DNA of 38,963 nt from positions 1 to 38,963 of the forward strand of contig JAFMJQ010000004.1 in assembly GCA_017853415.1 (NCBI GenBank). Direction: 5' to 3'. Origin of the DNA: Thermoleophilia bacterium. Lineage in GTDB: Bacteria > Actinomycetota > Thermoleophilia > Miltoncostaeales > Miltoncostaeaceae. The notes beneath the pieces were generated by a model. It made no database searches. It was not told where the DNA came from and was given only the letters and a program-made list of their open reading frames with translations. Shown here piece after piece: positions 15,623 to 23,112 of this stretch. A program made the translations under genes and the position numbers. How positions within the stretch are numbered: position 1 is the stretch's first letter; every line of letters begins with the position of its first letter.

Positions 15623-16080
15623 CCGGTGGCGCCGTCCGCGTCGGTGGCCTTCGCCTGGTCGTCCGACCTGAGGTCACCGGCCTTGACGATGCGCCAGATG
15701 GCCACCGCGAAGGCCAGCACCATCACCACGAGGCTGGCCACGCACCAGGGGCAGATCGCCTTGATGAGGAACAGCTCCGCGTAGAGGAGCCACAGCGAGA
15801 ACAGCAGGCCGCCCACGCTCGTGACGAGGCCGAGCAGGCGCCCGGGGAAGCCGGGCAGGAATGCCGAGATGAGCATGAGCGCGTAGGTGATGAAGCCCAG
15901 GTACGACAGCGACACGCCGGCGATCTGGGCGTACTCGGAGTTCTGCACGGTGGCGCAGCCCCCGCCGATGACGCATGAGGGCGACCCCCCGCTGAGCTTC
16001 TCCCACGAGAGGTAGCCCGTGATGACCAGCCCGAGGAGGGCGAGGGCACCATGGGCTACCCGGAGGCGCGTGAGCGTCAG
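15619..16080 (-). CDS. Vitamin K epoxide reductase (VKOR)-type disulfide-bond oxidase, probable CTG start
   Basis: A 153-residue, four-helix membrane protein. VKOR homologues reoxidise periplasmic DsbA and pass electrons to quinone, replacing DsbB. The loop cysteines are Cys36 and Cys42 (SCVIGGGCATVQNS) and the active site is Cys110-Pro-Trp-Cys113 (AICPWCVAS). TM1 is LRVAHGALALLGLVITGYL; three more follow. In this frame no ATG, GTG or TTG precedes TM1; the first, a GTG at 15948, falls after both loop cysteines. A CTG at 16080 overlaps the dsbA-like stop as CTGA, with GAGG seven bases upstream, and gives the expected N-terminus. The stop shares CTAG with the convergent miniprotein. The function is strongly supported; the start codon is inferred. 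Confidence 0.82.
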   Translation of the reverse strand: MTLTRLRVAHGALALLGLVITGYLSWEKLSGGSPSCVIGGGCATVQNSEYAQIAGVSLSYLGFITYALMLISAFLPGFPGRLLGLVTSVGGLLFSLWLLYAELFLIKAICPWCVASLVVMVLAFAVAIWRIVKAGDLRSDDQAKATDADGATG

Positions 16081-16772
16081 CTGACGGCCTCGATCGCGCT
16101 GATGACCTCGGCCGAGTCGACGGCGCCGGTGAGCACCTTGCTGCCGCCCGGGCCCTTGATCACGAAGGTCGGGGTGGCCGACACCCCGGCCCCCTGCCCG
16201 CGGTCACTCGCCGCGAACACCGCGTTGGCGGCGGCCTCGCCGCCCTTGGCCGTCGTCCATGCCGCCACGTCGAGGCCCGGCGTTGCCCTGGCGATGCCGG
16301 TGAGCACCTCCTCGGTGGCCCAGCCGGAGTTCTCCTGGCCCTGGTTCGCGTAGAGGATCTCCGTGTAGGCGAAGCCCCTGTCCTGCTGGGCGGCGGCCGC
16401 GATGGCCAGGGCCGCGCTCGAGGAGTCGGATCCGATGAACGTGAGGGGCTCGATGATGAGCCTGGCGGTGCCGTCCTTGACCGGGCCCTTGATCACGGCG
16501 GGCAGGGTCTTCTCGCTGGCGGCCTTGCACACCGGGCACTGCGGGTCGACGAACTCGCGCACGGTCACGGGCGCGCTGGGCTTGCCGATGGCGAACTCCG
16601 CCTGCGGGAGGCCCTTCACCAGCGCGGCGACGGTGGCGCCGCCCTTGATCTCGGACGTCGAGGCCTCGCTGCTCGAGGAGTCGCCCCCGGAGACACTGAC
16701 GACGATGAGCGCGACGACGACGGCGATCACAACCACCACCGCTCCGCCGATCAACCAGCCCTTGCGTGACAC
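16077..16772 (-). CDS. DsbA-like membrane-anchored thiol oxidoreductase
   Basis: A 231-residue protein with an N-terminal anchor (KGWLIGG plus a Val/Ile-rich helix, about residues 5-27), a Ser-rich linker and a DsbA/thioredoxin_4 domain. The active site is Cys79-Pro-Val-Cys82 (VDPQCPVCKAASEK) and the cis-proline loop is ATPTFVI. It should introduce disulfides in exported proteins, with the overlapping VKOR gene recycling it. GTG 16772 was chosen because GGAG lies eight bases upstream and the anchor follows at once; an in-frame GTG at 16832 would add 20 non-hydrophobic residues. RNase HI ends 63 bases upstream. Confidence 0.88.
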   Translation of the reverse strand: MSRKGWLIGGAVVVVIAVVVALIVVSVSGGDSSSSEASTSEIKGGATVAALVKGLPQAEFAIGKPSAPVTVREFVDPQCPVCKAASEKTLPAVIKGPVKDGTARLIIEPLTFIGSDSSSAALAIAAAAQQDRGFAYTEILYANQGQENSGWATEEVLTGIARATPGLDVAAWTTAKGGEAAANAVFAASDRGQGAGVSATPTFVIKGPGGSKVLTGAVDSAEVISAIEAVS

Positions 16773-16800
16773 TCGGATACTCCTCGGGGTCGGATCACCT

Positions 16801-16828
16801 GCCCGCGAATTCGGGCGGGTGAATAATC
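16801..16828 (-). promoter_or_regulatory. Possible promoter and inverted repeat upstream of the dsbA-like gene
   Basis: On the minus strand GATTAT (16828-16823) could be a -10 box with a leader of about 44 bases. An inverted repeat, GCCCG-CGAATT-CGGGC at 16801-16816, sits where transcription would start and could be an operator. Both are weak, but this AT-containing patch stands out in the surrounding sequence. Confidence 0.3.
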
Positions 16829-16835
16829 GCACGAC

Positions 16836-17360
16836 TCAGCCGATGTCGAAGCCCATCTGTTCCGACGCGCTTCCATCCATCGGCGGCGTGGTGGCCTCGG
16901 CCGTGGCGGCGGCATCCTGGGCCAGCCGGTCGGCCCGCTCATTGAGCTCGTGGCCGGCGTGGCCGCGCACCAGCCTCGGGTTCACCGACTCGTGCCGGGC
17001 CAACTGCGTGAGCAGCCGCTCCCACAGGTCGCGGTTGGCCACCGGCTTCTTGCCGGCGGTCTTCCACCCGCGTCGCTGCCACGACCCCAGCCAGTCGTCG
17101 GTGATGGCCTTCGCGAGGTACGAGGAATCGGTGACCAGCTCCACGGTCGATCCCTCGGGCGCAGCGGCGAGGCCCTCGATGGCGGCCATGAGCTCCATGC
17201 GGTTGTTGGTGCTCGGCGCCTCGGCACCCGTGAGCACCAGTTCACCGCCATCGGGGGCGATGATGATCGCCGCCCATCCGCCGCGGGCGTCGTCGGTGCC
17301 GTTGCCCGAGCACGCGCCGTCGGTGACGACCTTGACCGGATGCTGTTGACGATGCGACAT
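16836..17360 (-). CDS. rnhA: Ribonuclease HI
   Basis: A 174-residue protein that degrades the RNA strand of RNA-DNA hybrids. The catalytic carboxylates are all visible: Asp14 (VVTDGACSGN), Glu56 (STNNRMELMAAI), Asp78 (ELVTDSSY) and Asp144 (GHAGHELNERADRLA, with catalytic-loop His134). The basic protrusion region (WQRRGWKTAGKKPVANRDLW) is present. After the catalytic core there is an Ala/Thr-rich tail of about 25 residues. The ATG at 17360 follows a TATGCT -10 box by eight bases and has no Shine-Dalgarno, so it appears leaderless. It is divergent from the prepilin peptidase gene. Confidence 0.94.
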   Translation of the reverse strand: MSHRQQHPVKVVTDGACSGNGTDDARGGWAAIIIAPDGGELVLTGAEAPSTNNRMELMAAIEGLAAAPEGSTVELVTDSSYLAKAITDDWLGSWQRRGWKTAGKKPVANRDLWERLLTQLARHESVNPRLVRGHAGHELNERADRLAQDAAATAEATTPPMDGSASEQMGFDIG

Positions 17361-17368
17361 GCGCGCGC

Positions 17369-17374
17369 AGCATA
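17369..17374 (-). promoter_or_regulatory. -10 box of a leaderless promoter (rnhA)
   Basis: TATGCT on the minus strand ends eight bases before the rnhA ATG at 17360. The intervening bases are alternating GC with no ribosome-binding site. Confidence 0.6.
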
Positions 17375-17422
17375 GAGGCGCACTCGGCACCTTCTGCGCG
17401 TTCCGCACGGCGGCAGCAGCCA

Positions 17423-17428
17423 TACCGT
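17423..17428 (+). promoter_or_regulatory. -10 box of a leaderless promoter (prepilin peptidase gene)
   Basis: TACCGT ends six bases before the ATG at 17435. It is divergent from the rnhA promoter, with 48 bases between the two -10 boxes. Confidence 0.5.
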
Positions 17429-17434
17429 GGGCCC

Positions 17435-18040
17435 ATGGCCGTGCTGGTGCTGCTTGTCGCCCTGGTGCCGCTGGTGGCGTTCGACCTGCGCCACCGGCTG
17501 GTGCCGGACGCCATCACGGGACCGGCGGCGATCGTGGCGGCGGCATGCGCGGTGGCCATCGGCGGCCGTCCGCTGTGGTCACCGATGGCGGCCGCGGCGC
17601 TGGTTGCGCTGCCGCTGCTCGTGGCGGCACTGCTGCGCCCCGACGGCATGGGCATGGGCGACGTGAAGCTGGCGGGGCTCATCGGGGTGGCCCTCGGGGT
17701 GGGTCCCGGCCTGGTGGCCGTGCTGCTGGGGCTGGTACTGGCGGCGACATGGGGCTTCGGGCTGGCGGGCGTGCGTCGCATTCACCCGTCGGCCGTGGGG
17801 CTTCCGCTGGTGCCGTTCCTCGCCGTTGGGGTGCTGGTGGTGGTCGGTCCGGTGGCATTCGTACACTCGGCGCATGGATCGCCCCGTGCTCACGCGCCTG
17901 AGCCCAAGGCCGCCGTACGACATGCGCATGTCGGCGGGCGGCACGGCGGGTGGCACGCGCCGCTGGCAGGGCCCCGTGCTGGTGCTGGCGCTGGCCACCG
18001 ATGCCGGTGCGGCCAGGGCGGCCGTGCGGCAGCGCCCTGA
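17435..18040 (+). CDS. Short type IV prepilin peptidase (A24, CpaA/TadV-like)
   Basis: A 201-residue reading frame. Residues 1 to about 145 are a compact, mostly transmembrane A24 aspartic protease without the N-methyltransferase domain. The first catalytic Asp is Asp17 (AFDLRHRLVPD) and the second is Asp76 in the GxGD motif (GMGMGDVKLAG). It would cleave prepilin-like leader peptides; no pilin gene is in the window. The last 55 residues are His/Gly/Ala-rich low complexity and overlap the AlkA-like gene by 167 bases in another frame, because this frame meets no stop until 18038. The natural protein may really carry this tail, or a stop near 17870 may have been lost. Confidence 0.8.
   Translation: MAVLVLLVALVPLVAFDLRHRLVPDAITGPAAIVAAACAVAIGGRPLWSPMAAAALVALPLLVAALLRPDGMGMGDVKLAGLIGVALGVGPGLVAVLLGLVLAATWGFGLAGVRRIHPSAVGLPLVPFLAVGVLVVVGPVAFVHSAHGSPRAHAPEPKAAVRHAHVGGRHGGWHAPLAGPRAGAGAGHRCRCGQGGRAAAP
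17862..17867 (+). promoter_or_regulatory. -10 box of a leaderless promoter inside the prepilin peptidase gene (alkA-like)
   Basis: TACACT ends six bases before the ATG at 17874. It supports an independent, leaderless start for the glycosylase gene although it lies within the upstream reading frame. Confidence 0.5.
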
Positions 18041-18770
18041 CGGCGACCTCGATGTGGCCGTGCGGGGTCCGGACACGGCCGCCGCGCTCGATGCGGTGCG
18101 GTTCGTGCTGGCCACCGACGTGGACCACGCACCGTTCCTGCGCATGGCGCGTCGCGATGCGCGGATGGCGCCGGTGAGCGTGCGGCGGTCGGGGTACCGG
18201 CCGGCCCGCCTGGGATCGGTGGCGCATGGGGTGATCGCCGCGGCCTGCGGGCAGCTGGTGACCGGCCGGGAGGCCGCTCGCATGGAACGCGCGGTGGTGG
18301 GCATGACCGGCGAGCGGGCACCCGATGGCCTCGTCGCGCCGCCCACCACGGCCGCCCTCGCGGGGCTTCAGCCCGCCCGGGCCGTGGCGCATGGCCTGGC
18401 CGCCCGCAGGGCATCCGCCATGGTGCGCCTCGCACGTGGCGCCGACCTGGAGCGCCTGCACGATGTCCCGACGTCGCGCATGACCGCCCGCGTGGTGCGC
18501 GAGCCGTGGCTCGGGCCGTGGAGCGCGGGGGTCATCGGCACCTACGGCCTGGGGCGGTACGACGCCCCGGTGGTGGGCGATCTCGGGCTCATGCGCATCG
18601 TCGCGGCGGAGACCGGGCGATGGCCCGATGCCGAGGAGACGCGCGCCCTGGTGGAGGACTACGGGGAGTGGAGCGGGCTCGCCAGCGCGTACCTGCTCAT
18701 GCACCCGCACGCCCGCGTGAAGCAGGGCGAGCGGCGCCAGCAGGGCCCGCGGCGCTCGCGCGCAGCCTGA
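17874..18770 (+). CDS. AlkA-type DNA-3-methyladenine glycosylase (HhH-GPD)
   Basis: A 298-residue protein for base-excision repair of alkylated purines. The N-terminal AlkA_N-like segment is recognisable (RLSPRPPYDMRMS). The HhH-GPD core spans about residues 110-275. The helix-hairpin-helix is ARVVREPWLGPWSAGVIGTY, and catalytic Asp236 sits in VVGDLGLM, matching Asp238 of E. coli AlkA. There is no C-terminal Fe-S cysteine cluster, which separates it from EndoIII/MutY. The N-terminal motif begins only eight residues after the ATG at 17874, so this start, with its own -10 box, is well supported despite the overlap with the upstream gene. A basic tail (KQGERRQQGPRRSRAA) ends the protein. Confidence 0.86.
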   Translation: MDRPVLTRLSPRPPYDMRMSAGGTAGGTRRWQGPVLVLALATDAGAARAAVRQRPDGDLDVAVRGPDTAAALDAVRFVLATDVDHAPFLRMARRDARMAPVSVRRSGYRPARLGSVAHGVIAAACGQLVTGREAARMERAVVGMTGERAPDGLVAPPTTAALAGLQPARAVAHGLAARRASAMVRLARGADLERLHDVPTSRMTARVVREPWLGPWSAGVIGTYGLGRYDAPVVGDLGLMRIVAAETGRWPDAEETRALVEDYGEWSGLASAYLLMHPHARVKQGERRQQGPRRSRAA

Positions 18771-18800
18771 TCGGCCCGCGGTGCGCGTCCGGTGGGGCGG

Positions 18801-18806
18801 TATGCT
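18801..18806 (+). promoter_or_regulatory. -10 box of the aroC operon promoter (leaderless)
   Basis: TATGCT ends nine bases before the aroC ATG at 18816, preceded by GGGGCGG and followed by GCGCCCCCG, with no Shine-Dalgarno. It should drive the long aroC-to-nusB operon. Confidence 0.6.
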
Positions 18807-18815
18807 GCGCCCCCG

Positions 18816-19976
18816 ATGGCGCTCACCTACCGCACAGCGGGGGAGTCGCACGGCCCGGCCCTGACCACGATCATCGAGGGGCTCCCGGCCGGCCTTCCCC
18901 TTACGCCCGATGACATCGACGCCGATCTCGCGCGCCGCCAGATGGGCTATGGCCGCGGCGGGCGGCAGAAGATCGAGACCGATCGCGTGCAGGTGACGGC
19001 GGGCATCCGCCACGGCCGCACGCTGGGCAGCCCGGTGGCGCTCATGGTGATGAACCGTGACTTCGCCAACTGGTCGGAGGACCGCATGGCCATCTGGGAG
19101 CCCGCCTCCGAGGTGGACCCCATCACGCTGCCGCGTCCCGGGCACGCCGACCTCGCCGGCATGCAGAAGTACGAGACCGACGACCTGCGCAACATCCTCG
19201 AGCGCGCGAGCGCCCGCGAGACCGCCGCGCGCGTGGCGGCGGGCGGCGTGGCGAAGGCCCTGCTGCGCCGGTACGGCATGCAGGTGCGCAGCCACGTGGT
19301 GCAGATCGGCCCCGAGGCCGCGCCCACCCGCGACGACCTGGCCCTGGGCGACTTCGATGCGGTGGACGAGAGCCCGGTGCGGGCCCTCGACCCCGAGGCG
19401 TCCGAGCGCATGAAGGCGGCCATCAAGGCCGCGGGGCAGTCCAGCGACACCCTGGGCGGCATCTTCGAGGTGTGGGTGTTCGATCCCATCCCGGGGCTGG
19501 GGTCGCACGTGAGCGGCGACACCCGTCTCGACGGGCGCATCGGGCAGGCCATGCTCGGCGTGCAGGCGATCAAGGGCGTGGAGATCGGCGCGGGCTTCGA
19601 ACTCGGTCGCATCCGCGGCAGCGAGGCCCACGATGAGATCTTCTGGTCGGAGGACCGCGGCTACCACCGCCGCACCAACCGGTCGGGCGGCCTCGAGGGC
19701 GGCATGACCCACGGCGCCCCGCTGGTGGTGCGCGCGGCGATGAAGCCCATCGCCACCCTCAGCCGCCCGCTGGCGTCGGTGGACGTGCAGAGCAAGGAGG
19801 CCACCGCGGCGTTCAAGGAGCGCTCGGACATCTGCGCCGTGCCCGCCGCCGCGGTGATCGGCGAGGCCGTCATCGCCTTCGTGCTGGCGCAGGCCCTCGT
19901 CGACAAGTTCGGCGGTGACTCCATCGCATCCCTCGACGCCGCGGTGGACCGCTACCGCGCGGTCCTGGCGCAGTAG
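18816..19976 (+). CDS. aroC: Chorismate synthase
   Basis: A 386-residue protein converting EPSP to chorismate with reduced FMN, the last shikimate step. Family signatures are intact: YRTAGESHGPAL (first His region), RRQMGYGRGGRQKIE, the signature around PRPGHADLAGMQKY, RASARETAARVAAGG (Arg-rich substrate loop), and IRGSEAHDE followed by NRSGGLEGGMTHG. Length is normal for the actinobacterial form. It is the first gene of an operon continuing into aroK, aroB and aroQ. The start was set at the ATG 18816, exactly where the conserved N-terminus begins. Confidence 0.97.
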   Translation: MALTYRTAGESHGPALTTIIEGLPAGLPLTPDDIDADLARRQMGYGRGGRQKIETDRVQVTAGIRHGRTLGSPVALMVMNRDFANWSEDRMAIWEPASEVDPITLPRPGHADLAGMQKYETDDLRNILERASARETAARVAAGGVAKALLRRYGMQVRSHVVQIGPEAAPTRDDLALGDFDAVDESPVRALDPEASERMKAAIKAAGQSSDTLGGIFEVWVFDPIPGLGSHVSGDTRLDGRIGQAMLGVQAIKGVEIGAGFELGRIRGSEAHDEIFWSEDRGYHRRTNRSGGLEGGMTHGAPLVVRAAMKPIATLSRPLASVDVQSKEATAAFKERSDICAVPAAAVIGEAVIAFVLAQALVDKFGGDSIASLDAAVDRYRAVLAQ

Positions 19977-19977
19977 C

Positions 19978-20508
19978 GTGGCCATTGAGCGCTGGATCGC
20001 GCTCGCGGGGTACATGGGCGCGGGCAAGAGCACCGTGGGCCGCGAGGCCGCGGGCATGCTCGGCGTGCAGTTCCTCGACGTCGACGACCTCATCGTGGCC
20101 CATGCGGGCCAGTCGATCCCCGAGATCTTCGCCCAGCGCGGGGAGCTGTGGTTCCGGCGCACCGAGGAGGACCTCATCCGCGAGAACCTCGCGGCCGACC
20201 CGGGGGTGCTCGCGCTGGGCGGCGGGGCGCTTGGCAGCAAGCGCACCCGCGACCTGCTGGGACGCACCGCCTGGGTGGCGTGGCTGCGCATCGACCCCGA
20301 GCTCGCCTGGGATCGCGTGGGCGGCCTGCCCGGCCGCCCCCTCGCACAGGACCGCGACCGCTTCATCCGGCGTGCGGGTGAGCGCGAGCACGTCTACCGC
20401 GAGGCGGCCGACGTGATCCTCGATGCCTCGAAGCCCTCGGATGAGGTCGCGCGCGTGCTGGCCGAGTGGGTGCAGGGCGGCGGGCCGGACGAGGACCGCG
20501 CCGGATGA
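19978..20508 (+). CDS. aroK: Shikimate kinase
   Basis: A 176-residue protein phosphorylating shikimate with ATP. It shows the Walker A GYMGAGKSTVG near residues 9-19, the DVDD acidic motif, RGELWFRRTEED (shikimate-binding Arg), the ALGGGAL Gly triad and the lid Arg in GGLPGRPLAQDRDRF. The GTG at 19978 lies one base after the aroC stop and is the only start that gives a complete P-loop strand without running into aroC. Its stop overlaps aroB (ATGA). Confidence 0.95.
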   Translation: MAIERWIALAGYMGAGKSTVGREAAGMLGVQFLDVDDLIVAHAGQSIPEIFAQRGELWFRRTEEDLIRENLAADPGVLALGGGALGSKRTRDLLGRTAWVAWLRIDPELAWDRVGGLPGRPLAQDRDRFIRRAGEREHVYREAADVILDASKPSDEVARVLAEWVQGGGPDEDRAG

Positions 20509-21602
20509 GCACCACCGCCCCCGACCCCGCGATCACGGCGATGATCGGCGCGAGGGAGGTGCCCGTGCACCTGGGCGCCGGCGCGATCGACCTGGTGGGA
20601 CCCCTGCTGGCCGCCCGGGGCGAGGGGGATGGCGCCATGGTGGTGGTGGACTCCGGAATCGCGGATGCCGGGCAGCGCGCCGCGGCCTCGTGCCGCGACG
20701 CGGGCCTGCGGGTGTCGGTGGAGGTGGTCCCCGCGGGCGAGGCGTCGAAGAGCCTGGGCGAGGTCGAGCGCCTGAGCCGCGCGTGCGCCCGCGCGGGAAT
20801 CCGGCGCAGGGACGCCGTGGTGGCCGTGGGCGGCGGCGTGGTGGGCGACCTCGCGGGGTTCCTCGCGGCGTCGTACCAGCGCGGCGTGCGCCTGCTGCAG
20901 GTGCCCACCACGCTGCTGGCGATGGTCGATTCGTCCCTCGGTGGCAAGACGGGCGTCGACCTTCCGGAGGGCAAGAACTACGTCGGGGCCGTGTACCAGC
21001 CCGAGGCCGTGGTGATGGACACCTCCGTGCTCGCCACCCTGCCCGCGCGTGAGCTGTCGTGCGGGTTCGCGGAGGTGGTGAAGTACGGCCTGCTGGTGGG
21101 GGGCGACCTCATGGAGATCGTGGCCGCGTGGCCCGACCTCCCCGGCCCCGATGCCGAACTGGCCGACCTCATCCGCCGGTGCGCCGAGTGCAAGCTCGAG
21201 GTGGTGGCCGAGGACGAGTTCGACCTGGGCCGCCGGGCGATCCTCAACCTGGGGCACACCGTGGGGCATGGCATCGAGGCGGCGGCGGGCTACGACCTCT
21301 ACCACCACGGCGAGGCCATCTCGCTGGGGCTGCTGGCGGCGCTGCGCATCAGCGAGCGGTCCCTGGGCCTCGATCCCGCGTGGCGCGACCGCACGGCCGC
21401 CACGCTGGCGCGGCACAACCTGCCCGTGCAGCTCGACCCCTCGGTCGACGTCGACGCGGTGATCGAGATCATGTCGCGCGACAAGAAGGCCGACGGCCGG
21501 GCGCTGAACATGGTGCTGCTGCGCGCCCCGGGTGATGTGCTCACCCACCAGGACCCCGACCCGGCCGTGGTTCGCGCGGCAGTGGAGGAACTGCTCCCAT
21601 GA
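20505..21602 (+). CDS. aroB: 3-Dehydroquinate synthase
   Basis: A 365-residue protein converting DAHP to 3-dehydroquinate with NAD+ and a divalent metal. NAD and substrate motifs are present: EASKSLGEVE, VVAVGGGVVGDLAGFLA, QVPTTLLAMVDSSLGGKTG, then the metal ligands in EVVKYGLL/AEDEFD and the two His in NLGHTVGHGIE plus YHHGEAIS. Translational coupling is evident: its ATG sits in the aroK stop (ATGA) and its stop sits in the aroQ start (ATGA). Confidence 0.96.
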   Translation: MSTTAPDPAITAMIGAREVPVHLGAGAIDLVGPLLAARGEGDGAMVVVDSGIADAGQRAAASCRDAGLRVSVEVVPAGEASKSLGEVERLSRACARAGIRRRDAVVAVGGGVVGDLAGFLAASYQRGVRLLQVPTTLLAMVDSSLGGKTGVDLPEGKNYVGAVYQPEAVVMDTSVLATLPARELSCGFAEVVKYGLLVGGDLMEIVAAWPDLPGPDAELADLIRRCAECKLEVVAEDEFDLGRRAILNLGHTVGHGIEAAAGYDLYHHGEAISLGLLAALRISERSLGLDPAWRDRTAATLARHNLPVQLDPSVDVDAVIEIMSRDKKADGRALNMVLLRAPGDVLTHQDPDPAVVRAAVEELLP

Positions 21603-22036
21603 TCACCATCGCCCTGCTGCATGGCCCCAACCTCAACATGCTGGGTCGCCGCCCGTCGCAGCACTACGGCACCCTCACGCTGCCCGAGCTCGAGGCGCAG
21701 GTGCGCGCGTGGGGCGAGGAGCGCGGCATGCGCGTGGGGACGTTCCAGACCAACAGCGAGGGCGCGTTCCTCGAGCACGTGCACGGCCTCGCAGGGGCGG
21801 TGGACGGCGCCATCGTGAACCCCGGTGCGTGGACGCACTACCAGTACTCCATCCGCGACGCGCTCGAGGTGATGGGCGCCCCGTTCGTGGAGGTTCACCT
21901 CTCGGACGTCGATGCCCGCGAGGACTTCCGCAAGGTCTCGGTGGTGCGTGACATCGCCCTCGCCACCGTGAAGGGCCAGGGGCCCGACGGCTACCGCGAG
22001 GCGCTGGACATCCTGAAGGCGGAGCTCGCGGGTTGA
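21599..22036 (+). CDS. aroQ: Type II 3-dehydroquinate dehydratase
   Basis: A 145-residue dodecameric-type enzyme that dehydrates 3-dehydroquinate. Diagnostic type II motifs are ALLHGPNLNMLGRRPSQHYG, with catalytic Tyr in HYGTL, the lid region QTNSEG, and VNPGAWTHYQYSIRDA, with the catalytic His. Its ATG overlaps the aroB stop. Its TGA overlaps the TTG of the next gene as TTGA. Confidence 0.96.
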   Translation: MITIALLHGPNLNMLGRRPSQHYGTLTLPELEAQVRAWGEERGMRVGTFQTNSEGAFLEHVHGLAGAVDGAIVNPGAWTHYQYSIRDALEVMGAPFVEVHLSDVDAREDFRKVSVVRDIALATVKGQGPDGYREALDILKAELAG

Positions 22037-23103
22037 GCATCGCGGCGCGCCAGGCGCGCATCGGGGATGTGCTGCGCGCGGAGGGGCTCGACGGCCTGGT
22101 GGTCACCGACCTCGTGAACATCCGCTACCTGTCGGGCTTCGTGGGGTCGAACGGCGTGCTGGTGGTCACGCCGTCGTCACGGGTGCTGCTCACCGACTCG
22201 CGCTACACGGCCGCCGCCCGCACGCAGGTGGTGGACACCGAGGTGGTCATCGCCGGCCGCGACCTGATGGACCGGCTCGCCGAGGTGGTGCCGCAGGGGC
22301 GGGTGGGGATCGAGGCCGAGAACGTCACCGTGGCACGTCGCGACCGCTTCGCCGCGCGGCTCACGGGCGCGGATCTCGTGGCCACGTCGGGCCTGGTCGA
22401 GGGCCTGAGGGTGATCAAGGGCGAGGAGGAGCTCGATGCCATCCGCGAGGCCACGCGCATCGCGGATGCCGCCCTTGCCCGACTCATCGACGAGGGCTTC
22501 GCGGGGCGCACGGAGGCCGCCACGGCATGGGCGCTCGAGGGCTGGATGCGCGAGATGGGGGCGGACGGCGCGAGTTTCGACATCATCGTGGCGGGGGGCG
22601 CGCACGGTGCGCTGCCCCATGCGGTGCCCCGTGACGTGCCCATCGCGCCGGACACCCTGGTGGTGGTGGACATGGGCGCCCGGCATGCCGGCTACGCCTC
22701 GGACTGCACGCGCACCGTCGCCACCGGTACGCTCCCGCCCGCGCTCGAGGAGGCCTATGCGGTGTGCCTCGAGGCCCAGCGTGCGGCCCTCGCCGCCTGC
22801 CGGGCGGGCGTCCTCTCGAAGGATCTCGACTCGGTGGCACGGGGGATCATCGCGGACGCGGGTCTTGGGGATCGCTTCGGCCACGGCCTCGGCCACGGGG
22901 TGGGCCTGGACATCCATGAGCGCCCGTGGCTGCGTCAGGAGGGCGGGGAGGTACTTCAAACCGGCATGGTTGTGACCATCGAGCCGGGCATCTACCTGGA
23001 GGGGGTCGGAGGAGTTCGCATCGAGGACCTCGCCATCGTCACCGACGATGGCTGCGAGGTGCTCACCCGCGTGCCCACCGACCTGACGACGACGAGCATC
23101 TAG
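22033..23103 (+). CDS. pepQ: Xaa-Pro aminopeptidase/dipeptidase (M24)
   Basis: A 356-residue protein. The N-terminal creatinase-like domain (NIRYLSGFVGSNG, LTDSRYTAAA) is followed by the pita-bread M24 domain with all five metal ligands: Asp in VVVDMGARHAGYASDCTRT (two Asp), His in GHGLGHGVGLDIHE, Glu in TIEPGIYL and Glu in VRIEDLAI. It cleaves peptides with proline in the second position. The start is TTG at 22033, coupled to aroQ by a TTGA overlap. A pepQ-type gene directly before efp is the common arrangement in Gram-positive bacteria. Dipeptidase versus aminopeptidase activity cannot be told by eye. Confidence 0.92.
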   Translation: MSIAARQARIGDVLRAEGLDGLVVTDLVNIRYLSGFVGSNGVLVVTPSSRVLLTDSRYTAAARTQVVDTEVVIAGRDLMDRLAEVVPQGRVGIEAENVTVARRDRFAARLTGADLVATSGLVEGLRVIKGEEELDAIREATRIADAALARLIDEGFAGRTEAATAWALEGWMREMGADGASFDIIVAGGAHGALPHAVPRDVPIAPDTLVVVDMGARHAGYASDCTRTVATGTLPPALEEAYAVCLEAQRAALAACRAGVLSKDLDSVARGIIADAGLGDRFGHGLGHGVGLDIHERPWLRQEGGEVLQTGMVVTIEPGIYLEGVGGVRIEDLAIVTDDGCEVLTRVPTDLTTTSI

Positions 23104-23112
23104 GAGCGGGCC

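Noticed and set aside
15619-15948. Short version of the VKOR protein starting at 15948
   Set aside because: It lacks TM1 and the loop cysteines Cys36/Cys42, which are encoded intact just upstream in the same frame.
17679-20366. An 895-codon minus-strand open frame under the prepilin peptidase, alkA-like, aroC and aroK genes
   Set aside because: Same shadow effect; its sequence is low-complexity His/Arg/Gly/Ala.
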